Assembly (NCBI RefSeq): GCF_029269825.1
Contig: NZ_JARJHU010000005.1
Coordinates: forward strand, 496,001 to 560,000
DNA: 64,000 bases
Origin: Pedobacter sp. JY14-1
GTDB taxonomy: Bacteria; Bacteroidota; Bacteroidia; Sphingobacteriales; Sphingobacteriaceae
Direction: 5' to 3'
A program made the translations under genes and the position numbers. Shown here piece by piece: positions 43,729 through 53,070 of this stretch (the first letter of the stretch is position 1; each line of letters starts with the position of its first letter). Below the pieces are notes generated by a model, which worked only from the letters and a program-made list of their open reading frames with translations, was not told where the DNA came from and did not search any database.

Positions 43729-45117
43729 ATGAACTACGACGTTATTGTAATTGGCAGCGGTCCCGGCGGATACGTAGCTGCCATCAGAGCTTCGCAACTG
43801 GGCTTGAAAACGGCCATTGTGGAGCGTGAGTCTCTTGGCGGTATCTGCCTGAACTGGGGATGTATCCCTACCAAAGCCTTATTGAAGAGTGCCCAGGTGT
43901 TTGAATACATTAACCATGCTTCTGAATATGGGATCAAAACAGCTGAAGCCGAAGCCGATTTCGCGGCAGTGATCAAAAGGAGCCGTGGTGTGGCCGAAGG
44001 CATGAGCAAAGGCGTCCAGTTCCTGATGAAGAAGAACAAGATTGACGTGATCATGGGCACCGCTAAAGTTAAGCCAGGCAATAAAGTGGAAGTGAAGTCT
44101 GAAGATGGCAGCCAGAAAGAATATGCAGGTAAGCACATCATCATCGCTACCGGTGGGAGGTCAAGGGAACTGCCTAACCTCAAACAGGACGGCAAAAAGG
44201 TGATCGGCTACAGGCAGGCAATGGTATTACCTGAGCAGCCAAAATCTATGGTAGTTGTTGGCTCAGGTGCCATTGGTGTCGAGTTTGCCTACTTCTATGC
44301 AACGATGGGCACAAAGGTGACCATCGTGGAATTCATGGAAAATGTGGTACCTGTAGAAGACGAGGACGTATCGAAACAATTACTGCGCAGCTTCAAGAAA
44401 GCCGGTATCGAGGTCATGACTTCTTCAAGTGTAGAATCTGTGGACACCAGCGGTGCCGGATGCAAGGTACAGGTAAAAACAGCTTCAGGTATGCAGACGA
44501 TTGAGTGCGACATCGTACTTTCTGCAGCAGGCGTTGTGGCTAACATTGAAAATATAGGGCTGGAGGAAACCGGCATCAAAACCGAAAAAGGTAAAGTGGT
44601 GGTGGACGAGTTCTATAACACTTCCGTTAAGGGATATTATGCAATTGGTGATATTGTAGGCGGACAAGCTTTGGCACACGTGGCTTCTGCGGAAGGCATT
44701 ATCTGCGTGGAGAAGATTGCCGGACACAAACCAGAACCGCTGAACTACAACAACATTCCGGGATGCACATACTGCAGTCCTGAGATCGCTTCTGTTGGCT
44801 ATACCGAAAAAGCAGCTAAAGCCGCAGGTTATGAACTGAAGATCGGCAAATTTCCTTTTTCCGCTTCGGGTAAGGCAAGTGCCGCTGGTGCGAAGGATGG
44901 CTTTGTGAAACTTATTTTTGACGCTAAATACGGTGAATTACTGGGCGCGCATATGATCGGCGCCAATGTAACGGAGATGATCGCAGAGATCGTGGTGGCG
45001 CGTAAACTGGAAACCACGGGTCATGAAATGATCAAATCTGTGCATCCGCACCCAACCATGAGCGAGGCGATTATGGAGGCTGCTGCTGATGCATACGGTG
45101 AAGTGATCCATCTTTAA
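43729..45117 (+). CDS. lpdA: Dihydrolipoyl dehydrogenase
   Basis: 462 residues, the E3 component of 2-oxo acid dehydrogenase complexes and possibly of glycine cleavage. The FAD-binding GSGPGGYVAAIRASQLG is at the N-terminus, the redox disulfide is Cys40/Cys45 in GGICLNWGCIPTK, the NAD-binding GSGAIGVEFAYFYATMG lies near residue 180, and the C-terminal His-Glu pair is in HPHPTMSEAIMEAA. The length is typical. No E1 or E2 genes are adjacent, so it probably serves several complexes. It ends in its own terminator. Confidence 0.96.
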   Translation: MNYDVIVIGSGPGGYVAAIRASQLGLKTAIVERESLGGICLNWGCIPTKALLKSAQVFEYINHASEYGIKTAEAEADFAAVIKRSRGVAEGMSKGVQFLMKKNKIDVIMGTAKVKPGNKVEVKSEDGSQKEYAGKHIIIATGGRSRELPNLKQDGKKVIGYRQAMVLPEQPKSMVVVGSGAIGVEFAYFYATMGTKVTIVEFMENVVPVEDEDVSKQLLRSFKKAGIEVMTSSSVESVDTSGAGCKVQVKTASGMQTIECDIVLSAAGVVANIENIGLEETGIKTEKGKVVVDEFYNTSVKGYYAIGDIVGGQALAHVASAEGIICVEKIAGHKPEPLNYNNIPGCTYCSPEIASVGYTEKAAKAAGYELKIGKFPFSASGKASAAGAKDGFVKLIFDAKYGELLGAHMIGANVTEMIAEIVVARKLETTGHEMIKSVHPHPTMSEAIMEAAADAYGEVIHL

Positions 45118-45140
45118 GAACAGGTCGCAGCTATTTATAG

Positions 45141-45168
45141 AAAGGTCGCTCTGTGAGCGGCCTTTTTT
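45141..45168 (+). terminator. Terminator of lpdA
   Basis: An 11-bp stem (45141-45151 with 45155-45165, one G-T pair), 3-base loop, T run to 45168. Confidence 0.88.
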
Positions 45169-45202
45169 GTTAGCTTTAGTTCACTTAAGAAACATCGACT
45201 AC

Positions 45203-46048
45203 ATGCGACTACATACGATTGATACCGGCTTTTTCAAACTCGACGGCGGGGCGATGTTTGGCGTGGTGCCAAAATCTATCTGGCAACGCAGCAACCCTGC
45301 GGATGAAAACAATATGTGTACCTGGGCCATGCGTTGTCTGCTGATTGAGGATGGGAACAGGCTGATCCTAATCGACACAGGTATAGGAAATAAACAGGAT
45401 GAAAAATTCCTCAGACACTATTATTTACACGGGGAAAGCAGTCTGGATAAATCTCTGGAAAAGAAAGGGTTTAACCGGAATGATATTACTGACGTATTTT
45501 TAACACATTTGCATTTTGACCATTGCGGCGGAGCCATCGAAAGGGCTGATAACGGTAGTCTGGTACCTGCCTTTGAGAATGCCGTCTATTGGAGCAATGA
45601 AAAACACTGGAACTGGGCGGTCAACCCCAATGCCAGGGAAAAGGCTTCTTTTCTGAAAGAAAACATTCTGCCAATACAGGAAAGCGGACAACTTAAATTC
45701 ATAGCCGAAGATGAGCATACCAGTTTTGCACCAGGCATCAGCATCAGGTTTGCCTATGGACACACCGATGCCATGATGCTGCCCCAAATTGAGTACAATA
45801 ACAAAAAAATTGTCTACATGGCAGATCTATTGCCATCGACCGGTCATATTCCGTTGCCCTATGTCATGTCTTACGATATGTTTCCGTTGCAGACACTGGA
45901 GGAAAAGGGCAAATTCCTGAGGGAAGCAGCAGAACATCAGTATATCCTTTACCTGGAGCATGACCCTGTTAATGAATGCTGTACAGTACAGGCTACTGAA
46001 AAAGGAATCCGTTTGGCCGAAACATTTTCGCTTGACAATTGTACTTAG
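45203..46048 (+). CDS. MBL-fold metallohydrolase
   Basis: 281 residues from the ATG at 45203; the frame extends upstream only from a TTG that lies in the lpdA terminator tail. The metallo-beta-lactamase motif THLHFDHCGG (HxHxDH) near residue 103, YGHTDAMM with the next His ligand, a VYMADLLPS segment with the bridging Asp, and a late YLEHDP with the last His support an intact di-metal site. There is no signal peptide, so it is cytoplasmic. Lactonase-like or general hydrolase functions are possible; the substrate cannot be inferred. Confidence 0.87.
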   Translation: MRLHTIDTGFFKLDGGAMFGVVPKSIWQRSNPADENNMCTWAMRCLLIEDGNRLILIDTGIGNKQDEKFLRHYYLHGESSLDKSLEKKGFNRNDITDVFLTHLHFDHCGGAIERADNGSLVPAFENAVYWSNEKHWNWAVNPNAREKASFLKENILPIQESGQLKFIAEDEHTSFAPGISIRFAYGHTDAMMLPQIEYNNKKIVYMADLLPSTGHIPLPYVMSYDMFPLQTLEEKGKFLREAAEHQYILYLEHDPVNECCTVQATEKGIRLAETFSLDNCT

Positions 46049-46185
46049 GTACATGGCTTACAGTGGCATAGACATGCTGTCAAATGTACTTTGGAATAAT
46101 TTTTGCTCCTGAAGTCTTGTATAAATAACATGTGTAAAGTGTAACGTTTCCAGTAATTTATCCTTTAAATTCTATATTAAATCCT

Positions 46186-46193
46186 TACTTTTG
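46186..46193 (+). promoter_or_regulatory. -7 box for rpoD
   Basis: TACTTTTG, a perfect TAnnTTTG, 33 bases before the rpoD ATG. The -33 region has TTTA rather than TTTG. Confidence 0.55.
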
Positions 46194-46226
46194 CACGTCC
46201 AAAACATAGAGTACCAAAACATATAA

Positions 46227-47087
46227 ATGAGACAACTCAAGATTACGCAGTCGATTACCAACCGTGAAAGCCAGTCGCTGGACAAATATCTTCACGAGAT
46301 TGGTAAAGTAGATTTGATTACCGCAGAGGAAGAAGTAATATTAGCAAGAAAGATAAGGGAAGGGGATCAGGCAGCACTGGAGCGTTTAACAAAGACTAAC
46401 CTGCGTTTTGTGGTCTCTGTAGCCAAGCAATACCAAAACCAGGGCCTTACGTTGGGGGATCTTATCAATGAAGGAAATCTGGGTTTGATCAAGGCTGCAA
46501 AAAGATTTGACGAGACGAAAGGATTTAAGTTCATCTCTTATGCGGTATGGTGGATCCGGCAATCTATCCTTCAGGCTATTGCGGAGCAAAGCCGTATCGT
46601 ACGCCTGCCTTTGAACCAGGTCGGTTCCCTGAGCAAGATCAGCAAGGCATTTTCCAAGCTTGAGCAGGAATATGAGCGGGAACCCTCTCCGGAGGAACTG
46701 GCCGATATACTGGAAACTACCGTTGACAAAATATCTGATACATTGAGCAATTCGGGACGTCATGTTTCTATGGATGCCCCCTTTGTACAGGGTGAGGAAA
46801 ATACGTTGCTCGACGTGCTTGAAAATCATGAACCGAATACAGACAGTTCACTGATCAACGAATCACTCTCTGAGGAAATCAAAAGGTCTTTATCAACGCT
46901 GACAGAACGTGAGCGTGAGATTATTGTCTTATTCTTCGGACTGAGCACAAACCACCCGCTATCACTCGAGGAGATTGGTGAGAAATTCAATCTGACCAGG
47001 GAACGTGTACGTCAGATCAAAGATAAGGCCCTGCAGCGCTTAAGACATACCTCCAGGAGCAAGATATTAAAGTCTTACCTGGGTTAG
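46227..47087 (+). CDS. rpoD: Primary RNA polymerase sigma factor
   Basis: 286 residues, the short housekeeping sigma of Bacteroidota. It lacks region 1.1. Region 1.2 is [25 protein letters not shown], region 2 holds [29 protein letters not shown], region 3 follows with [13 protein letters not shown], and region 4 ends with the helix-turn-helix [29 protein letters not shown]. It should direct most transcription here from TTG-N19-21-TAnnTTTG promoters, which agrees with the boxes found in this window. It is a single gene with its own -7 box and terminator. Confidence 0.96.
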   Translation: MRQLKITQSITNRESQSLDKYLHEIGKVDLITAEEEVILARKIREGDQAALERLTKTNLRFVVSVAKQYQNQGLTLGDLINEGNLGLIKAAKRFDETKGFKFISYAVWWIRQSILQAIAEQSRIVRLPLNQVGSLSKISKAFSKLEQEYEREPSPEELADILETTVDKISDTLSNSGRHVSMDAPFVQGEENTLLDVLENHEPNTDSSLINESLSEEIKRSLSTLTEREREIIVLFFGLSTNHPLSLEEIGEKFNLTRERVRQIKDKALQRLRHTSRSKILKSYLG

Positions 47088-47131
47088 CAGGTGAACTATA
47101 GTTCCGGCAGGCCTGGAAGCTGCAAAAAGAT

Positions 47132-47163
47132 AAAGATTGGGCAAATGCCCGATCTTTTTTTAT
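47132..47163 (+). terminator. Terminator of rpoD
   Basis: AAAGATTGGGCA (47132-47143) pairs with TGCCCGATCTTT with one T-G pair near the middle, then a T run. It lies 44 bp after the stop. Confidence 0.85.
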
Positions 47164-47198
47164 TTTTATCCCCTACTCAAGGCTAATTCTGCATACTG

Positions 47199-48092
47199 AT
47201 GAAAGACTACCTGTTGCTTTGCTTATTGTTTCTTGCAGGCTGTAGCAGCGCACAAAAAAACGGACCGCAAGCTGAAAACCAGTTGCTCAACGACGTAAAA
47301 GTACTTTCTTCTGACCTATATGAAGGGAGAAAAACCGGAACAAGAGGGGCATTACTGGCCAGGGAATACATTTCCGGACGTTTTAAGGAAATCGGGCTAA
47401 AGGCCTTTGACAGTACTTATGCACAAACCTTCTCGTTCAGAGGGGAAAATGAGCTAATGACCGGAACAAACCTGATCGGTTATGTCCAGGGACAAACGGA
47501 TGATGTCATCGTTATTTCTGCCCATTACGATCATTTGGGAATGATTAATAAGGAAATCTATAACGGTGCAGATGATAATGCTTCCGGTATCGCCGCATTA
47601 TTGCAATTTGCCAAATACTTTTCCGGTATCAAACCGGTTAAAACACTTGTATTTGCAGCTTTTGACGCAGAAGAAATGGGCCTTAGGGGCGCAAAAGCCT
47701 TTGTAGCCAACCCTCCTGTAGCGATCAGCAAGATCTTATTGAACATCAATATGGACATGATCAGCCATAACGATAACAATGAACTGTATGTCTGTGGCAC
47801 TTTTAAACATCCGGAATTAAAGCAATTCATCAACCCGGGCAATGTTCCCGTCAAGGTTATTCCCGGCCACGATGATCCCGGACAAGGCCATGATGACTGG
47901 ACGAACCAAAGCGACCAGGGTGCCTTTAATGAAAAAGCCATTCCATTCCTGTATTTTGGCGTGGAAGACCATAAGGACTATCACAAACCGACAGATGATT
48001 ATGAAAACATCAACAAGGTGTTCCTTGTCCGGGCTGCAGACGCAATACAGCATGTCATCAGCAACGTAGACAAAGGTTTTAAGGCCCGTTAA
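47199..48092 (+). CDS. M28-family metallopeptidase lipoprotein
   Basis: 297 residues with a lipobox LAGC (Cys15), so it is a lipoprotein. M28 zinc-site residues are His and Asp of SAHYDHLGM, the bridging Asp of GADDNASGI, the catalytic/ligand Glu pair in DAEEMGLRG, Asp in NMDMISH and a late His in EDHKDYHKPTDDY. Family members are aminopeptidases or glutaminyl cyclase-like enzymes; with the EE motif, aminopeptidase is more likely. The stop overlaps the convergent small gene by 4 bp. Confidence 0.92.
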   Translation: MKDYLLLCLLFLAGCSSAQKNGPQAENQLLNDVKVLSSDLYEGRKTGTRGALLAREYISGRFKEIGLKAFDSTYAQTFSFRGENELMTGTNLIGYVQGQTDDVIVISAHYDHLGMINKEIYNGADDNASGIAALLQFAKYFSGIKPVKTLVFAAFDAEEMGLRGAKAFVANPPVAISKILLNINMDMISHNDNNELYVCGTFKHPELKQFINPGNVPVKVIPGHDDPGQGHDDWTNQSDQGAFNEKAIPFLYFGVEDHKDYHKPTDDYENINKVFLVRAADAIQHVISNVDKGFKAR

Positions 48093-48355
48093 AAATCAAT
48101 ATCTATCAGGCTGTTCAGCGGAATATGTATACCATTCTTTAACTGGAGATACTTTTCTGTAACCGACCACACGGTAGTATTCACTGTCTTTACTCCTTCC
48201 CTGGTATTAAATGTAATATCGGCCTTCGATTTAAATTCGTTTCCCAGCCGCTGTGCCGAATACAGCTTACCGCTCAGTTCCCTTGAATGGTCCTGATCCG
48301 CCGGAATGATCTTACTTACCTCAATTGCTTCTTTCTGAATTAATTCCCCTAACAT
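48089..48355 (-). CDS. Small hypothetical protein
   Basis: 88 residues, predicted mostly beta after an N-terminal helix. Polar, no Cys, no signal peptide. A central TFNTREGVKTVNTTVWSVTEKYLQLKNGIHIPLNSLIDIDF segment reads like a small beta-barrel, perhaps a nucleic-acid-binding or PilZ/SH3-like fold, but that is only an impression. It is convergent with the M28 peptidase gene (4-bp overlap), has a clear ATG and shows codon use like its neighbours, so it is probably real. The function is unknown. Confidence 0.6.
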   Translation of the reverse strand: MLGELIQKEAIEVSKIIPADQDHSRELSGKLYSAQRLGNEFKSKADITFNTREGVKTVNTTVWSVTEKYLQLKNGIHIPLNSLIDIDF

Positions 48356-48460
48356 ATGACGAAACGTTATTGTGTTAACTAAATATGCGTTTTATCTTGT
48401 TAAATCGCAATAGCGGTATTCCTGTCCTGTATCGGGATATTGTAAAATAATTGTAGCAAC

Positions 48461-50101
48461 TTAAGGCTTGCGCGGCCTGGACCTGGTCTCGATCATGCCG
48501 GTAAATTCACTGCCTTTAACAGGCTTCATTACCGAACTGTTATCGAACTGTACCTGTTTACCGTTTACGGTCATTAAGGAGCCTGCTGACCTGGTTGCGC
48601 TTATTGCGGCATTGGATGGGTTGATTACGCTGAGGGCCTTGGCGGTATAAGGTTCTTTGGCATCGCCGAAATTGTATCGTGGGTCATCAAAGAAATCAGT
48701 CTCATTATCATTTTCAGGATAATCCGGTGTTATTCCTGAAAAATATCCGCCTTGCCCGGCTGAATTTTTAGTTTCAAACATAGCCATCAGGACATCATAT
48801 CTGTTTTCCAGCCTGACAGGGAAAAAACCGACCGGCTTACCATACGTAGTTTCTCCCACCAGTTTAACGTTCATTTTCGGTTTCAGACTGTTGATGACCA
48901 GTTCGCTTGCAGATGCGGTACTGCCACTGACTATAAACACCACATTAGCTACATTACCAAGATTACCTGCTTTTTGAAAACGATAGGTATTTGCGGAAAC
49001 GGAATAATCGGCGTCATCGAAATAGTTGGCCGGCTTGCCGTTACCATTGAGCTCTACGTGCCCGTCACTGCCTATGATTGGCTGGTTTTTCATTATAGTC
49101 GCTTTCCCGGCCTGCATGATCGCATTAAAGTATTCAATATACATTACTCCTGAAACCCCCGATGGTGCAATCAGGTTCGCCAGATGCTCGGCAGTACTGA
49201 CATAGCCACCGCCATTATATCTCAGGTCAATGATCAGATCGGTTACTCCCTGGCCTGAAAAACCCGTAAACGCACTATTCAGCACATCTAAGGCATTCTC
49301 GGGAGTGGAGAACCTGGCAAAGTTCAGGTAACCGATTTTCCTGGTGCCGGCCGTAAACACCTTGGAAAGATAAACAGGGCTACTTTTGTAGGCAGTTTTG
49401 TTTAGCGTTACATTAAAGGCGGTGTAATTGTTCTTGTCTGTATAATAATTGCCTTCAATGGTGACCGTATTGCCGTAAAGTGCATCCAGGATCGAAGATT
49501 CAGCTGTATAATCAGTCCCTATCGCCTGCCCGTTAATCTTCCGGATGTTATATCCTCTGACAACTCCTTTTTTATCAGCATCAGACCCTGGGTAGACCGC
49601 AGTTACAAAGAGTAAATACGCCCTGGTACTCGTGCTGGTCCTGTAAATGATCGGCCGGATGCCGATATCATTACCATTTCCCTCCAGGTCCACAGCGGCC
49701 TTAGCTCCGGGCAGCAAAGCAACAGTACCAGGATTGCGTGTGGTAATGTCTTCTATATAGGAATATTTTAAATCGGTACTACCGGAAATATAGTCAGCAG
49801 AGCGCGATGCCTTTCCTATATTAAAAAGATTTGTTTCATAATTGGCAAGATCGGTTGCGGCACCGGTGTACTGCCTGGGCTCGTAAGTATCGTAAGATGG
49901 CAACGAAGTATTCCAGTAATAAATCTGCTTGGCATAGAGAAACAAAGAATCGTTAGTGAGCGCTCTTCTGTCTGTCGTTGGAGTTTGTTTATTGTTAGTC
50001 TCACTGTCTGACGGCGACTTTTTATCCTTTTTGCAGGCGCTAAACAATAAAATAGCGAGCGCAGCCGTAGATAAAGCGTTATTTCTGATGGTCTTTTTCA
50101 T
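48461..50101 (-). CDS. S41-family C-terminal processing peptidase lipoprotein
   Basis: 546 residues. The lipobox FSAC (Cys23) is followed by a charged KKDKK and a Ser/Asn/Thr-rich linker. A PDZ-like region (about 165-215, VYPGSDADKKGVVRGYNIRKINGQAI) precedes the S41 peptidase core. IDLRYNGGGYVSTAEHLANLI and VSGSTASASELVINSLK hold the nucleophile Ser, and GETTYGKPVG the catalytic Lys of the Ser/Lys dyad. Such lipoproteins process or degrade periplasmic or outer-membrane proteins. It is a single gene; a 64-bp gap separates it from the HAD-like gene upstream. Confidence 0.9.
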   Translation of the reverse strand: MKKTIRNNALSTAALAILLFSACKKDKKSPSDSETNNKQTPTTDRRALTNDSLFLYAKQIYYWNTSLPSYDTYEPRQYTGAATDLANYETNLFNIGKASRSADYISGSTDLKYSYIEDITTRNPGTVALLPGAKAAVDLEGNGNDIGIRPIIYRTSTSTRAYLLFVTAVYPGSDADKKGVVRGYNIRKINGQAIGTDYTAESSILDALYGNTVTIEGNYYTDKNNYTAFNVTLNKTAYKSSPVYLSKVFTAGTRKIGYLNFARFSTPENALDVLNSAFTGFSGQGVTDLIIDLRYNGGGYVSTAEHLANLIAPSGVSGVMYIEYFNAIMQAGKATIMKNQPIIGSDGHVELNGNGKPANYFDDADYSVSANTYRFQKAGNLGNVANVVFIVSGSTASASELVINSLKPKMNVKLVGETTYGKPVGFFPVRLENRYDVLMAMFETKNSAGQGGYFSGITPDYPENDNETDFFDDPRYNFGDAKEPYTAKALSVINPSNAAISATRSAGSLMTVNGKQVQFDNSSVMKPVKGSEFTGMIETRSRPRKP

Positions 50102-50165
50102 ATGGGTTCTGTTGAGGGACTGATGACGGTTTGTATGGAACTATGGTAAAGTGATATTAACGTGA

Positions 50166-50780
50166 TTAAATTAGCAATAGTTTATCGACCCGCAAAAATT
50201 CTATTCCGGCTGTTCTGGCGCATTCCTCATCTTTTTCCGCAGTACCGATCATAAGTACTTCCCTGTTCTTCAGATTTCGCCCGGCAATAAGACTTAATAA
50301 ACCTTCTGCGGAAGGTTTCGGGGCAGACTCCGACGAAAAATGTACCTCAAGGTAAGCTTCCAGCCCGTTCCATTCCGTCTGCCTGATCTTGTTAAGCTGC
50401 GCAGCCGGGTCACCATCGGTAAAGATGAACAATTGTTTCCGCTCCAGGACAATATCCTGCATGAATCGGAGCACTTCATTGAACATCAGCAGTTTTAAAG
50501 GCAAACGGGCACCCGTCAGGAGCATCTCAAAGTTCATGCGGTACTTTTCGCTGATGCCAAAGCGTTGTGCGGCTACATTGAACACGAGATCAGGTCCTTT
50601 GGTATTAAATACTTCCTGCATTGTCCCCAGTATTGCCCGGGCATCCATTTGTTCAGTATACTCCATGAACTGGGCAAAAAGGTAATATACCTGCAACAGA
50701 TAGTCCTTTGCCGGATAGATCACATCATCCAGTTCGAAAATGAAGGCCTGCTTTTCCTTAAGGTATCTTTCAGTAGTCAT
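50166..50780 (-). CDS. HAD-like protein with altered catalytic motif
   Basis: 204 residues, a haloacid-dehalogenase-fold protein of the beta-phosphoglucomutase/pyrimidine-nucleotidase type. Motif I reads FELDDVIYP: Glu16 replaces the nucleophile Asp of the normal D-x-D-x-T/V. Motif II FTDGD and motif III APKPS (Lys) are present. Motif IV reads GTAEKDEECA, lacking the usual GD but keeping acidic residues. It may be a pseudo-enzyme or a binding or regulatory protein, though a Glu nucleophile cannot be ruled out. The gene overlaps the preceding small gene by 11 bp and belongs to a lolD-led operon. Confidence 0.82.
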   Translation of the reverse strand: MTTERYLKEKQAFIFELDDVIYPAKDYLLQVYYLFAQFMEYTEQMDARAILGTMQEVFNTKGPDLVFNVAAQRFGISEKYRMNFEMLLTGARLPLKLLMFNEVLRFMQDIVLERKQLFIFTDGDPAAQLNKIRQTEWNGLEAYLEVHFSSESAPKPSAEGLLSLIAGRNLKNREVLMIGTAEKDEECARTAGIEFLRVDKLLLI

Positions 50781-51072
50781 GGATCATCAAACGGATGTTA
50801 AATTCCATAAAGAGTTGCCTCGCAGCAAGAAGGGCATCCTTTTCAAAATCATATACGGGCAATACCGTATCAACTCCCTGATCGAGACAAAAGGTCAGTA
50901 ATACATGGGCCGTAGTATCTTTATTAAGCTCACCCAGAGAAAAGAAACGACAATTGGAGAAGGGTATCTGCGGTACATCTCCGTAATCGGCCAGTATCAA
51001 CTCCTCAGCGCTGAAATTACGCAGAAGTTTAAACGCCGTTGCTGATTTACCCCCGGTGATCAGTAACTTCAT
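50770..51072 (-). CDS. Stand-alone pre-ATP-grasp-like domain protein
   Basis: 100 residues. [20 protein letters not shown] with [24 protein letters not shown] and [36 protein letters not shown] looks like the N-terminal Rossmann-like pre-ATP-grasp domain of carbamoyl-phosphate-synthase-like enzymes. The ATP-grasp domain that normally follows is missing, and the next gene overlaps by 11 bp in another frame, so this is either a genuine single-domain protein or a remnant. It overlaps the lolD stop by 4 bp. A cytoplasmic ligand-binding role is only a guess. Confidence 0.72.
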   Translation of the reverse strand: MKLLITGGKSATAFKLLRNFSAEELILADYGDVPQIPFSNCRFFSLGELNKDTTAHVLLTFCLDQGVDTVLPVYDFEKDALLAARQLFMEFNIRLMIHDY

Positions 51073-51719
51073 ATGATCATACCGTCTTTCATGGTAACTA
51101 CCCTGTCGCTGATCTTGGCAAGCCCTTCGTTATGCGTTACGATTACAAAGGTTTGTCCAAAGCTGTCGCGCAAGGTAATAAAGAACTGATGTAAAAGATC
51201 GGCATTGGCAGAGTCAAGATTGCCAGAGGGTTCGTCCGCAAGGATAATCGCAGGGTCATTGATCAGGGCCCTGGCGACTGCAACACGTTGCTGCTCGCCG
51301 CCTGAAAGCTGGTTTGGCTTATGATAGGCCCGGTCCCCAAGCCCCAACAGCCTTAAAATCCCCATCGCTTTCTCTTCGGCCTGTTTACGCGTTTTTCCGG
51401 CAATAAAAGCGGGGATACAAACATTTTCCAGCGCATTGAATTCGGGGAGCAGGTGATGAAACTGAAATACAAAACCAATATTCCTGTTACGGAAAACACT
51501 CAATGCCTCACCTGAAAGACCGGCTGTAGCCACCCCATTAAGTGTCACCTCACCCTTATCCGCAACGTCGAGCGTACCCAGAATATGGAGCAATGTGCTC
51601 TTACCGGCACCGGAAGCCCCGATGATACTAACGATCTCCCCCCTTTTTACTTCAAGGTCCACTCCTTTGAGAATGGGCAGCTGTCCGTAAGACTTTTGAA
51701 TACCTGTGGCCTTTAGCAT
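51069..51719 (-). CDS. lolD: ABC transporter ATP-binding protein, LolD type
   Basis: 216 residues from the ATG at 51719; the longer frame begins at a TTG inside the sucC promoter region. Walker [11 protein letters not shown]-loop [18 protein letters not shown], signature [15 protein letters not shown], Walker [13 protein letters not shown] and H-loop VTHN are all present. The HLLPEF loop and overall length match the LolD/MacB-type family, which extracts lipoproteins or drives mechanotransmission with a LolC/E-like membrane partner. No permease gene is next to it. It is the first gene of an overlapping three-gene set with the pre-ATP-grasp and HAD-like genes. Confidence 0.88.
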   Translation of the reverse strand: MLKATGIQKSYGQLPILKGVDLEVKRGEIVSIIGASGAGKSTLLHILGTLDVADKGEVTLNGVATAGLSGEALSVFRNRNIGFVFQFHHLLPEFNALENVCIPAFIAGKTRKQAEEKAMGILRLLGLGDRAYHKPNQLSGGEQQRVAVARALINDPAIILADEPSGNLDSANADLLHQFFITLRDSFGQTFVIVTHNEGLAKISDRVVTMKDGMII

Positions 51720-51724
51720 AACTG

Positions 51725-51732
51725 CAAACTTA
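51725..51732 (-). promoter_or_regulatory. -7 box for the lolD operon
   Basis: On the reverse strand TAAGTTTG, a perfect TAnnTTTG, only 5 bases before the ATG. The arrangement is almost the same as at recR. No -33 TTG at the right distance. Confidence 0.45.
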
Positions 51733-51768
51733 AGAAAAAGTAAGGAGCTAAAAATCCCCGCGGCCTCA

Positions 51769-51800
51769 TTTGTTAGAAACCAATTGAAATTGTAGATTTG
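51769..51800 (+). promoter_or_regulatory. Promoter of sucC
   Basis: TTTG (51769-51772), a 20-base spacer and TAGATTTG (51793-51800) match the Bacteroidota consensus in both boxes and spacing. The leader would be about 11 bases. Confidence 0.75.
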
Positions 51801-51817
51801 GGTCAAATTTTTTCAGC

Positions 51818-53008
51818 ATGAACATCCACGAATACCAAGGTAAAGAAATACTAAAAAGTTTTGGGGTTGCTGTACAGGAAGGCATTCTGGCCGAAACTGT
51901 GGAGCAGGCAGTAGAAGCCGCCAAAAAAATGAAGGCCGATTATAATTCTGACTGGGTTGTCGTTAAGGCACAGATCCACGCAGGAGGAAGAGGTAAAGGC
52001 GGCGGTGTAAAACTGGCCAAAAACCTGGATGAGGTACAGGAAAGAGCTTCGGCCATACTGGGCATGCAGCTGATTACCCCGCAGACCGGACCTGAAGGAA
52101 AACGCGTGAACAAAGTACTGATCGCCCAGGATGTATATTACCCCGGACCTTCCGAAACCAAGGAATTCTATATGAGCGTACTGCTTAACCGTGCAAGGGG
52201 ACGTAATATTATTATGTACTCTACCGAAGGGGGAATGGATATTGAGGAAGTAGCAGAAAAGACACCACACCTGATCTTCAAGGAAGAGATTGATCCTAAG
52301 GTGGGCCTGCAAGCTTTCCAGGCACGTAAAATTGCTTTTAACCTCGGTCTGAGCGGTACTGCATTTAAAGAAATGGTGAAATTTGTAAGCGCACTCTATA
52401 AAGCTTATGATGCCACCGATTCCTCCATGTTCGAGATCAATCCGGTATTGAAGACTTCAGATGATAAGATCATTGCGGTTGACGCAAAAGTTGACCTGGA
52501 TGAAAATGCGCTTTTCCGTCACCCGGATTATGCGGCGATGCGCGATAAACTCGAGGAGGATCCTACCGACGTAGAGGCTAGTGAATCAAATCTGAACTAT
52601 GTGAAACTGGACGGAAATGTAGGCTGTATGGTCAATGGCGCAGGACTGGCCATGGCAACTATGGATATCATTAAACTGGCTGGTGGCGAACCTGCTAACT
52701 TCCTTGATGTTGGCGGTACTGCCAATGCGCAGACGGTTAAGGCCGGATTCAATATCATCCTTAAAGACCCTAACGTTAAGGCTATCCTCATCAATATCTT
52801 TGGTGGTATCGTGCGTTGTGACCGGGTTGCTCAGGGCGTAATCGATGCTTATAATGAAATTGGCGATGTACCGGTCCCGATCATTTGCCGTCTGCAGGGA
52901 ACCAATGCAGAAGAGGCAAAGAAGCTGATAGATGACTCTGGATTGAAGGTATATTCAGCTATTGCACTTAAAGAAGCAGCAGGACTGGTAACTGAAGTAC
53001 TTTCTTAA
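51818..53008 (+). CDS. sucC: Succinyl-CoA ligase (ADP-forming) beta subunit
   Basis: 396 residues. [17 protein letters not shown], the ATP-grasp lysine region [22 protein letters not shown], and FEINPVL with [15 protein letters not shown] and [13 protein letters not shown] identify SucC of the TCA cycle (succinyl-CoA plus ADP or GDP to succinate plus nucleoside triphosphate). The alpha subunit sucD is not adjacent: the next gene is asnS after a strong terminator, so sucC and sucD are unlinked here. It has its own consensus promoter. Confidence 0.97.
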   Translation: MNIHEYQGKEILKSFGVAVQEGILAETVEQAVEAAKKMKADYNSDWVVVKAQIHAGGRGKGGGVKLAKNLDEVQERASAILGMQLITPQTGPEGKRVNKVLIAQDVYYPGPSETKEFYMSVLLNRARGRNIIMYSTEGGMDIEEVAEKTPHLIFKEEIDPKVGLQAFQARKIAFNLGLSGTAFKEMVKFVSALYKAYDATDSSMFEINPVLKTSDDKIIAVDAKVDLDENALFRHPDYAAMRDKLEEDPTDVEASESNLNYVKLDGNVGCMVNGAGLAMATMDIIKLAGGEPANFLDVGGTANAQTVKAGFNIILKDPNVKAILINIFGGIVRCDRVAQGVIDAYNEIGDVPVPIICRLQGTNAEEAKKLIDDSGLKVYSAIALKEAAGLVTEVLS

Positions 53009-53033
53009 GGTAATAATCAGAATAACACTATAA

Positions 53034-53070
53034 AAAAGAGGGGTAACCGATATTGGTTACCCCTCTTTTG
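53034..53070 (+). terminator. Terminator of sucC
   Basis: A perfect 15-bp stem (53034-53048 with 53055-53069) with a 6-base loop and T4 tail, 25 bp after the stop codon. Confidence 0.9.
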
